This document shows, piece after piece, positions 46,101 through 52,643 of a DNA stretch of 64,000 nt. A model generated the notes under the pieces. It worked only from the letters and a program-made list of their open reading frames with translations. It did no database searches and was not told the DNA's origin. Both the position numbers and the translations under genes were made by a program. Each line of letters begins with the position of its first letter. The first letter of the stretch is position 1. The DNA comes from Gemmata palustris (GTDB taxonomy: Bacteria; Planctomycetota; Planctomycetia; Gemmatales; Gemmataceae), in assembly GCF_017939745.1 (NCBI RefSeq), contig NZ_JAGKQQ010000001.1, positions 2,108,001-2,172,000 of the forward strand, read 5' to 3'.

Positions 46101-47285
46101 AAGAGCGATCTCCTCGCGCTCTACAAGGCGATTCGCGCGAAGGGCACCACGCACGAGGAGGCGTTCCGCGGAGTGGTGTCGCGCGTGCTGGTGGCGCCGG
46201 CGTTCTTGTTCCGAATCGAGGCCATGCCGAAGGGCAAGGAACCGGGGTTGGTCAGCGATTGGGAACTCGCGACGCGGCTCTCGTACTTCTTGTGGTCGAG
46301 CGCGCCGGACGAGGAACTGCGTGCGGTTGCTGCGTCGGGCAAGCTCCGCGACCCGAAGGTGTTCGCGATCCAGGTTCAGCGCATGTTGAACGACGCCAAA
46401 ACGCGCTCGCTCGCGATCGAGTTCGGCACCCAGTGGATTCACGTCCGCGGGTTCGATGAACTGAATGAGAAGAACGAAAAACTGTTCCCGACGTTCACCC
46501 CGGAACTGCGAAAAGCAATCTACGAGGAATCGATCCTCTTCTTCCAGGACTTGTTCCAGAACGACCGCACGGTGACATCTGTTATCGACGCGGACCACAC
46601 CTACCTCAACGAAACGCTCGCCAAGCACTACGGCATCCCGGACGTGACCGGCCCGCAATGGCGGAAGGTCGATGGCGTGCGCAAGTACGGTCGCGGGGGC
46701 ATTCTGGGACTCGCAAGTGTGCAAACGAAAGAGGCAGGCGCGTCGCGTACCAGCCCCGTACTTCGCGGAAACTGGGTCGTTGAGACGCTCCTCGGCGAGA
46801 AGCTCCCGCGCCCGCCCGCCAACGTGCCGCAACTGCCGGAGGAAGAGGGCGCAGATAAGCTCACCGTGCGCCAAATGGTGGAGAAGCACGCGAAGGTACC
46901 AGAGTGTGCGGTCTGCCATGTGCGGATCGATGCATTCGGCTTCGCGATGGAGAAGTACGACCCAATCGGTCGGTTGCGCGAAAAAGACCTGGGCGGACTC
47001 GCCATCGATACCCACGCCAAGCTCAGGGACGGCACCGAGTTCGAGGGCATCGACGGGCTGCGGACCTACCTGCTCGCCAAGAAGAAAGACGTGGTGGTGC
47101 GGCTGTTCTGCAAGCGGCTCCTCGGGTACGCTTTAGGGCGCTCGGTCACGCTCTCGGACACCGCGCTCATCGACGAAATGGTGGCCGAGGTGAACAAGAA
47201 CAATGGCAAGGTTTCGGCTGCCGTGCGGGTGATCGTGAACAGCCCGCAGTTCCGCATGGTTCGCGGGAGCGAGTTCGGGGAGTAG
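43128..47285 (+). CDS. Large PSCyt1-DUF1587-DUF1595-DUF1592-DUF1588-DUF1585 cytochrome-like protein
   Basis: This 1385-residue protein has an N-terminal hydrophobic signal or anchor (residues 6-24). A PSCyt1 domain follows with heme motif CLNCH (about 64-68), then DUF1587 (about 143-210, PLRRLSNAEYNYTIRDLTG). A long beta-rich central region (about 210-960) probably includes CBM-like domains. DUF1595 (about 965-1025, FASRAYRRPLQETEKS), DUF1592 (about 1035-1165) and DUF1588 (CAVCH at about 1263) come next, and a DUF1585 end (LFCKRLLGYALGRS). It should be exported and may carry two c-type hemes. Its partner is the DUF1552 gene at 47664, separated by a small gene. Confidence 0.93.
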   Translation: MTTRVFRVRLAGAFGALVALGVFALVRDQQPMAAQEPKADAKPGDYATAVQPIVKKYCLNCHSTKAKKGSLDLERFASPDDIRKDVKVWLGIIEQVEAGEMPPKEKPQPTADEKKQLLAWIRGFLDAEAKARSGDPGHIPLRRLSNAEYNYTIRDLTGVDLQPTREFPADGAAGEGFTNAAEALTDVSPALLTKYLNASKDIADRVVLLPDGFRFSPAKTRRDWTDEGTAALRAFYATHADGEGKLPVQPYLFATVRHRDALNAGKFTQVAAQEKLNAKYLAALWGTLTDKKPSQPLDSIRAKWRAAAEKDVPALAAEVVAVQAALWRTSRVGSYIQARWGESAGGYVESLARQVPVDPPAVDSVPLRLALKPAPGQSEVTVYLSAQEAGTGESVVWSRPRFEAPGKPALMLRDYADFGPAFEVEYPSVFVNSAKYLTAAVELANDKTLTAESAAKKHGLDPTFLKRWSEVLAVEPFARDAASIGRVVPAVSLTLLEEPTPKNDARPAINGWRKKGTDLPVLVTNSSDKLEEIPGRIPAKGVGVHPMPKEFVAVVWTAPATMTVNLGAKIVHAHPACGNGVAWWIEHRRGTRAAVIAEGPVDLGGTAEPASKVIDVEKGDLVLLAVDAKNEDHVCDMTAIEFSLTETAKAKRVWNLAADIATSVQTGNPHADKLGNKDVWSFVRGPSRALGKGISSVIPPASLLGKWREAAASPDRKDEAAKLATEVQKLLAGKRPAQEKSPDRVLYDNLVSVESTLFGGVDVAKLGTRTGAVLGLPKDKFTDVNVVGSANAVVEVKLPAALFAGREFVVDAKLGDTAGDRLVRPRVATTPPGAGTRGDGLLLGSANGSAYKQLVAGHNEFRRIFPLYICFPQVVPTDEVVSLKMFHREDEPLVRLFLTDGQSRRLDRLWVEQRFVSRQAVAEYDYLPQFMGFTTQDTPKEFQQFFIDRKPLFKKLADDCIKDEEAAVPQQLDALLKFASRAYRRPLQETEKSDLLALYKAIRAKGTTHEEAFRGVVSRVLVAPAFLFRIEAMPKGKEPGLVSDWELATRLSYFLWSSAPDEELRAVAASGKLRDPKVFAIQVQRMLNDAKTRSLAIEFGTQWIHVRGFDELNEKNEKLFPTFTPELRKAIYEESILFFQDLFQNDRTVTSVIDADHTYLNETLAKHYGIPDVTGPQWRKVDGVRKYGRGGILGLASVQTKEAGASRTSPVLRGNWVVETLLGEKLPRPPANVPQLPEEEGADKLTVRQMVEKHAKVPECAVCHVRIDAFGFAMEKYDPIGRLREKDLGGLAIDTHAKLRDGTEFEGIDGLRTYLLAKKKDVVVRLFCKRLLGYALGRSVTLSDTALIDEMVAEVNKNNGKVSAAVRVIVNSPQFRMVRGSEFGE

Positions 47286-47290
47286 CGGAT

Positions 47291-47647
47291 ATGCGCCGCG
47301 GGAAAGACAGCCGTCGTATCGCAGTTCAAGGCACCGAGTATCGGTGGCGCGCCACGGGCGACGACGGCTGGATCTCAATTGGGATTTGGCCGTCGAATAA
47401 TATCGGCTCATACATCTGGGGCACCTTCAGATATCACGAGACTTGGCTCGACGTCGGAAACGGAGTTTGCGTGTCTGTAGGCGATCAGATTGTAATCACA
47501 AACCGGGTTGTCCGTCGGGTCATTGAGCACGCACTTTCGCAGTGCGAGTACGACCCCTACGTAAAAGGCACGGAACTTTGCTTGGGTAGCCTCGATCAAG
47601 CGATTCAATGGGAGGACGCAGTGCGAGCCTCCCGTAACTCGAACTAA
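47291..47647 (+). CDS. Hypothetical cytosolic protein between the DUF1592 and DUF1552 genes
   Basis: This 118-residue protein has no signal peptide. The order of residues (RRIAVQGTEYRWRATGDDGWISIGIWP; QIVITNRVVRRVIEHAL) suggests an N-terminal beta sheet and a C-terminal helix. I recognise the type only as an uncharacterised Gemmataceae protein. It begins five bases after the large gene stop and ends 16 bp before the DUF1552 ATG, so it sits inside the operon. Neighbours are exported and this one is not, so it looks like an intruder. Base composition is less GC-biased (for example AATAATATCGGC). Confidence 0.75.
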   Translation: MRRGKDSRRIAVQGTEYRWRATGDDGWISIGIWPSNNIGSYIWGTFRYHETWLDVGNGVCVSVGDQIVITNRVVRRVIEHALSQCEYDPYVKGTELCLGSLDQAIQWEDAVRASRNSN

Positions 47648-47663
47648 ATAATAGGTGCCTCTC

Positions 47664-48968
47664 ATGCGCATCACGCAACCCCTCTCTCGGCGCTCGTTCC
47701 TCCGTGGCGTCGGCGTGTCGATGGCGCTGCCGTGGTTGGAATCAGTCCCGGTGTGGGGCGATGACAAGCCCAAGAACACCGCGTCCGAGGCGCCGGTTAG
47801 GTTCGCGGCACTGTTCTGCGGCAATGGCTTCCACAGCAAGGAGTGGTGGGCGAAGGGCGAGGGCAAGGCGATGGAGTTGGGCAAGGTGCTCGACCCGCTC
47901 AAGCCGCACCGCGAGAAGATGCTGTTTCTTCGTGGGCTCTACAACGAGGAAGCCCTCATCGGCGGCATCCACAGTTGCCAGACCGGGAACCTCCTGACCG
48001 GGGCGCACCTCGCGCCCGACGGCGCGATCAAGTCCGGGATCAGTTGCGATCAGGTCGTCGCGGAGAAGACGAAGGGCCAGACGAAGGTGCCGAGCCTCGT
48101 GCTGGGCACCGAGCCGTCGATTGCGGCGATCCACAAGAATTATTCGATGATCTACAGCTCCCACATTTCGTGGAGTTCGGCCACCACGCCCACGCCGCTG
48201 GAACTGTACCCCGCGCTCGCGTTCGACCGCCTGTTCCGCGATGAGGTCGGTAAGGCCGACAAGAGCGTGCTCGACGCGGTGCGCGAGGATGCGACCAGTT
48301 ACAAGAACAAGGTGAGCGCTGCGGACCAGCGCCGACTGGACGAGTATCTTTCCAGCGTGCGCGAGGTAGAACAGCGCATCGAGCAGGCCGGGAAGAGCGG
48401 CCGACTCCAGGGCTGGCGGCCCACGCTCGACAAGCCCGACATGAAGCGCCCGGCAGACGGCATTCCGCAGGACATCGACCAGCACATGCGGCTCATGTGC
48501 GACATCATGGTGCTCGCGTTCCGCACCGACACCACCCGCGTCTGCACCCTCAAATTGAACAACGACCACTCGTCGCTCCGGTTCCCGCACCTGAAGGTGG
48601 ACTACATGATCCACCACCTGCTCTCGCATACGGACGGCGCGGACTGGCTCAAGGTGAACCAGTTCTTCGCACAACAGGTCGCGTACATTGCCGAGAAACT
48701 GGACGCGGTGAAGGAGGGCGACCGCACGCTCCTCGACAACAGCATGCTCCTGTTCTGCTCGAGCATGATGACCGGGAACCACAACAACGACCAGTTGCCG
48801 GTGGTGATGGTCGGGCGCGGCGGCGGGCGGATCAAGACGGGCCGCGTGCTCGACTACACGGGCAAGCCGAACCGTAAGATGTGCAGCCTGTACCTCTCCA
48901 TGATGGAGAAGGCCGGCGTGAGGTTGAAGGAGTTCGGCGACTCGAAGGAACAACTCGCGGAGATTTAA
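47664..48968 (+). CDS. DUF1552 protein, Tat-exported
   Basis: This 434-residue protein has a Tat signal (SRRSFLRGVGVSMALPWLES) with cleavage near residue 30. The DUF1552 body includes FAALFCGNGFHSKEWW, HSCQTGNLLTG, LNNDHSSLRFP and LLFCSSMMTGNHNNDQLPVVMVGRGGG. DUF1552 is related to DUF1501 and regularly pairs with DUF1592 proteins; the reaction is unknown. The ATG at 47664 is used; a GTG nine bases upstream is an alternative. A strong terminator follows the stop. Confidence 0.93.
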   Translation: MRITQPLSRRSFLRGVGVSMALPWLESVPVWGDDKPKNTASEAPVRFAALFCGNGFHSKEWWAKGEGKAMELGKVLDPLKPHREKMLFLRGLYNEEALIGGIHSCQTGNLLTGAHLAPDGAIKSGISCDQVVAEKTKGQTKVPSLVLGTEPSIAAIHKNYSMIYSSHISWSSATTPTPLELYPALAFDRLFRDEVGKADKSVLDAVREDATSYKNKVSAADQRRLDEYLSSVREVEQRIEQAGKSGRLQGWRPTLDKPDMKRPADGIPQDIDQHMRLMCDIMVLAFRTDTTRVCTLKLNNDHSSLRFPHLKVDYMIHHLLSHTDGADWLKVNQFFAQQVAYIAEKLDAVKEGDRTLLDNSMLLFCSSMMTGNHNNDQLPVVMVGRGGGRIKTGRVLDYTGKPNRKMCSLYLSMMEKAGVRLKEFGDSKEQLAEI

Positions 48969-48990
48969 CCCGCGCCACGATCGAGTAACG

Positions 48991-49027
48991 CGAAGGCCCA
49001 CTGTACGTGCAGTGGGCCTTCGCTTTT
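48991..49027 (+). terminator. Rho-independent terminator of the DUF1592/DUF1552 operon
   Basis: The stem CGAAGGCCCACTG/CAGTGGGCCTTCG (48991-49003 and 49010-49022) with a six-base loop is followed by CTTTTG. It lies 22 bp after the DUF1552 stop. Confidence 0.9.
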
Positions 49028-49146
49028 GAATGAGCAGATTTGACAAACTCAGAACATCCACGATTCAGCTCGGTCCCGGCACGCGCTCGCGCACCTCGTG
49101 CGGAAAACAGACCCGCAAGCACGGCACAAATTTTCTCGCGCGGGCA

Positions 49147-49194
49147 TTGACAGCACGGGTGCGGACCGAGTAAAGTTTCACCTAAACTATTAGG
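49147..49194 (+). promoter_or_regulatory. Promoter and operator of the blaI/blaR-like operon
   Basis: A TTGACA -35 hexamer (49147-49152) and TAAAGT -10 (49171-49176) are 18 bp apart. Just downstream is the palindrome CCTAA-ACTA-TTAGG (49181-49194), followed by GGTTAGG, covering the expected start of transcription. The position suits autorepression by the BlaI-type protein encoded 27 bp further on. Confidence 0.75.
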
Positions 49195-49220
49195 TTAGGC
49201 ATCTCCTTCCGGAGGTTACT

Positions 49221-49607
49221 TTGGCCGAAGACCTGCCACCCAGTGAACGCGAACTCGACGTTCTGAAGGTGCTCTGGGAACTCGGGTCCGGGAGCGTGCG
49301 CGACGTCCAGGACCGCCTCGCGCCCGAACTCGGGCTGGCGTTCAACACTGTTCAAACTGTTCTGCGCAACATGGAAGACAAGGGGCTCGTCGGCCACCGG
49401 GCCGAGGGCCGGACGTTCGTCTATTTCCCCAAACACACGCGCGAACAGGTCACGTCCCGGTTCCTGAACAAAGTGTTCGGCGGGGCACTGGACCAGTTCG
49501 TCCTCAGTATGCTCCGGGCGTCCGACGCCGCCCCGGAAGAGCTACGGGAATTGGAAAAATTGATCGCCAAAGCACGGGCCGACAAGCAGCGGAAGGGGGG
49601 GAGTTGA
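49221..49607 (+). CDS. BlaI/MecI/CopY-family transcriptional repressor
   Basis: This 128-residue repressor has a winged helix (residues 8-75: PSERELDVLKVLWELGSGSV, then LAFNTVQTVLRNMEDKGLV) and a dimerising C-terminal helix pair. Members are inactivated by cleavage by a partner membrane metalloprotease. The start is a TTG with GGAGG five bases upstream. The protease-like gene starts one base after its stop, and a palindromic operator overlaps the promoter, so an autoregulated operon is likely. No conventional beta-lactamase gene follows, so the regulated target beyond the operon is unknown. Confidence 0.92.
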   Translation: MAEDLPPSERELDVLKVLWELGSGSVRDVQDRLAPELGLAFNTVQTVLRNMEDKGLVGHRAEGRTFVYFPKHTREQVTSRFLNKVFGGALDQFVLSMLRASDAAPEELRELEKLIAKARADKQRKGGS

Positions 49608-49608
49608 A

Positions 49609-52422
49609 ATGGCGTGGGACGTTTTCACACCGGAATGGCTGGCCCGCGTTGCGGCCGGCGGGTTCGTGATCTTGGTCGCGGCGGCGGTGGCCGTCAGACT
49701 GTGTCGCCAGCCGGCCGATCGCGTGCGCGTAGTCGGGCTCGCGCTCGCGGCGGCCGTGCTCGTTCCCCTCGTGGCGCTGATTCCCGGGTTGCCTCGCTTG
49801 TCCCTGGCGGTGCTCCCGGCCGAGTCGGTGGCCGAAGCGCCCGCGCTGGAACCCGCACCAGTGCCGTTACCCCCGCCGACGGCTACCGAGCGCGTGCCGG
49901 CGTTCCGGCCCGCTCCCGAAGCGAAGACTCCGCCGGTTGAGCAAAAGGCGGCCGATTCCACTCTCGTTTCTGCGCCCCCCTCAAGTCCGGGCGCGGGCGC
50001 GGTGCCCGCCGAGGCGCTGACAGTTCAATCGGCACGAACCGCGGACGTACCGGCGCCAGCGCCGCAATCAGCGCTCTCGATCACTCGCGCGGTGTTGATC
50101 GGGTACGGGGCGCTCACGGGCGCGTTCTTGGTTTGGTCGCTCGTAGGCCTCTGGCGGCTGTTTGTCCTCTGGAGAAGCACCCGCCCCGCGTCGGCCGAAG
50201 CGGTCGCGCTGCTGCGAGAGATTGCTGGCTCTGCGGCCGATTCCGCCCGCGTGCTCGTCAGCGATCGGCTCGAATCACCTGTCGCGTTTGGTGGGTGGCG
50301 CCCCGTTATCGTCCTCCCCGCGTCGGCGGGCGGCTCGGAAGGGCGGAGCGCGCTGCGCTACGGCCTCGCACATGAATGGTCTCACGTCGAACGCGGCGAC
50401 GTCTGGAGGTGGTACCTGGTCACGTTCGCGCAGGTCTTTCTCTTCTATCAACCGTTGTTCTGGTGGTTGCGGCGACAACTGAGGCTCAGTCAGGATTATC
50501 TGGCCGATGCCCGCGCCGTCGACCAGTCCGCGGACCCGGTCGAATACGCCGAGTACCTCGTTACCCTGGCCCGCCGGCGGTTGGGCATTCCGGGCTTGGC
50601 CCTGGGAATCACCGATCGCCGGTCCAACCTCACCCGGAGGGTTCACATGCTTCTGCTGAACCGCACCCCGATCGCGCGCCGGTGCCGGCTCGTCTGGACC
50701 TTCAGTGCGGCCCTGCTCGCCCTGGGGTTCGTAGTTGGCGCTTCCGCGATCCGGTTGACCGCGGGCGATGCTCCCGCCAAGCCGACCGACGAGAAGAAAC
50801 CCGAGGACGCGAAGAAGCCGGCCGACCCGCCCGCGAAGGGCGAGACGCTGAACTACAGCGGCAAGGTGACAGACAAGGACACCGGGAAGCCGATCGCGGG
50901 CGCCACGGTCGTCGTGCGGCGGTCGGTGCTCGGTGACCCGGAACTGAAGGAGGCGAACCCTGTTATTGAGGAAACCAAACACACCACGGATGCCCAGGGG
51001 AAGTATTCGTTCGTGCTCCCGCCGGAACAGACTTTGAAGCGGTACCTGTACATCGAACTGGACGTCGAGCACCCGGACTACGCCGGGCAGAAGGGCTTCG
51101 GGTACTCCCTGAGCATGATCCGCAAGAACGAAAAGCTGGGCGGCCGACCGTTCTTCGAGAGCGTTGAGTTGCGCCCCGCCCGGCCCGTGACCGGGATTGT
51201 CAAAACACCCGCGGGGAAGCCCGCCGCAGGGGTCAAAGTGCAGGCGTACTCGGTCACGAGCAAGCGGTCGGAGGGCACGTTCGAGTACGGGTCGTTCGCC
51301 GACGTTCGGACCGATGCGGAGGGGAAGTTCCGCCTCCCACTCGTGACCCCGGGTTGGGCGGTGGTGTGGGTGCTGCCCGAAGAGTTCGTGCCGACCACGC
51401 ACGTCGTCAAGGACAAGCGCGGCGACCTCGGGACGTTCACGCTCCAAGCCGGTCCGCGTTTGCGGGGCACGGTCCTCGACGCGAAAGGTAAGCCGGTCAT
51501 TGGGGCGGTCATCAACGCGGAGTCCCGGGACCGGAACGAAGAGATCACCGAACCCGTTGCGGACAACATCAACCGCTCGGCGGTGACGAACGCGAAGGGT
51601 GAGTTCGAGATGCGCCCGCTCCCACCGGGTAACTACGTCGTGAAGCCGGGCGAGTACCCGCAGGACGGGTCGATCGATCGAAAGGACGCGAAGGCGGTGC
51701 CGGTACCCGCTGCGGTGTTCGCCGGGACCAAGATCACACTGAAGGCCGGAGCGAACCCGGAGCGGATCGAGGTGCGGGCGGTGCCGCACGTCACGATCGA
51801 GGCCCAGTACCTCGACAGCAAGGGCAAGCCGACCCGCGGTCACAGTTGCCACGTGTTCGGGGAGATCGACGGCGTGTCCTGGTTCGGCGACGCGAAGGCC
51901 GACGCGAACGGAAAAGTGATCGCACACGTCCCGCACGGGATGGAAAACACACAATTCAATTTGATGACGAACGAACACGGGTCGCTGCGGTGGCGGAAGG
52001 CGAAGGGCGAGGAACTGAACAACGGTCGCACCGTTCGGCTCGGCACCCTGACCGACGACGTGAAGGGCATCGAGATCGTGCGGTACACCGCGCCGATTCT
52101 GACCGTGAAGGTGATCGCGAAGGACGGGACGAAGCTGGTCAAGCCGGGCGTCACCGCGACCTACTCGGCCGGCAAAGGCGCTCTCGACGGCCGGTTCATT
52201 CTGCGCAACGGGCGCCAGTCGGACGTGTCGTTCGAGGAGCAAGAAGACGGCCGGTTCCGGTCGAGCCAGATGTTCCCGGACGAAGAAGCCACCGTGTCCG
52301 GCCATGCGGAGGGGTACGCGGACAAGTCCGAGAAAGTGAAGCTCGCAGAAGGCGCGACGAAGGAGATCGAAATCGTGTTGGAGAAGGCGCCCGCGAAGCC
52401 GGAAGGGGAAAAGAAGAAGTAG
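49609..52422 (+). CDS. BlaR1-like M56 membrane metalloprotease with carboxypeptidase-regulatory domains
   Basis: This 937-residue protein has a BlaR1/MecR1-type M56 peptidase part (about residues 1-390). It has helices at about 10-30, 38-58, 165-185 and 360-380, and the zinc motif HEWSH at about 255-259, with the distal Glu probably in the following helix. The usual penicillin-sensing domain is absent. Instead the extracytoplasmic part (about 400-930) consists of beta-sandwich repeats of CarboxypepD_reg type: KVTDKDTGKPIAGATV, IVKTPAGKPAAGVKV, TVLDAKGKPVIGAVI. A Lys-rich tail ends the protein. It probably senses an extracellular ligand and cleaves the adjacent repressor. Confidence 0.9.
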   Translation: MAWDVFTPEWLARVAAGGFVILVAAAVAVRLCRQPADRVRVVGLALAAAVLVPLVALIPGLPRLSLAVLPAESVAEAPALEPAPVPLPPPTATERVPAFRPAPEAKTPPVEQKAADSTLVSAPPSSPGAGAVPAEALTVQSARTADVPAPAPQSALSITRAVLIGYGALTGAFLVWSLVGLWRLFVLWRSTRPASAEAVALLREIAGSAADSARVLVSDRLESPVAFGGWRPVIVLPASAGGSEGRSALRYGLAHEWSHVERGDVWRWYLVTFAQVFLFYQPLFWWLRRQLRLSQDYLADARAVDQSADPVEYAEYLVTLARRRLGIPGLALGITDRRSNLTRRVHMLLLNRTPIARRCRLVWTFSAALLALGFVVGASAIRLTAGDAPAKPTDEKKPEDAKKPADPPAKGETLNYSGKVTDKDTGKPIAGATVVVRRSVLGDPELKEANPVIEETKHTTDAQGKYSFVLPPEQTLKRYLYIELDVEHPDYAGQKGFGYSLSMIRKNEKLGGRPFFESVELRPARPVTGIVKTPAGKPAAGVKVQAYSVTSKRSEGTFEYGSFADVRTDAEGKFRLPLVTPGWAVVWVLPEEFVPTTHVVKDKRGDLGTFTLQAGPRLRGTVLDAKGKPVIGAVINAESRDRNEEITEPVADNINRSAVTNAKGEFEMRPLPPGNYVVKPGEYPQDGSIDRKDAKAVPVPAAVFAGTKITLKAGANPERIEVRAVPHVTIEAQYLDSKGKPTRGHSCHVFGEIDGVSWFGDAKADANGKVIAHVPHGMENTQFNLMTNEHGSLRWRKAKGEELNNGRTVRLGTLTDDVKGIEIVRYTAPILTVKVIAKDGTKLVKPGVTATYSAGKGALDGRFILRNGRQSDVSFEEQEDGRFRSSQMFPDEEATVSGHAEGYADKSEKVKLAEGATKEIEIVLEKAPAKPEGEKKK

Positions 52423-52460
52423 TCGTGACGAGTGTGCGCTTCCGTTGCGCACGGTGCTCT

Positions 52461-52568
52461 GAGTGTGGTCCGCTCGCTCCGCGAGCGGTGCATCCGAAGT
52501 GACGCGGTGATGGGCACTGTGCGCGGTTGGTGGATGCCAACCGCTCGCGGAGCGAGCGGACCACACTC
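52461..52568. repeat. Intergenic inverted-repeat element (type A)
   Basis: Arms at 52461-52488 and 52541-52568 are perfect complements over 28 bases and match the kdp copies (GAGTGTGGTCCGCTCGCTCC). It lies between the metalloprotease stop and the next PSCyt gene. Confidence 0.9.
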
Positions 52569-52643
52569 ACGAGCGCAACACAGAAAATCGCACGCCCGTT
52601 TTTTTTTGGTAGTGAGTATTGCTCGCAACTGGAGAGAAACCCC

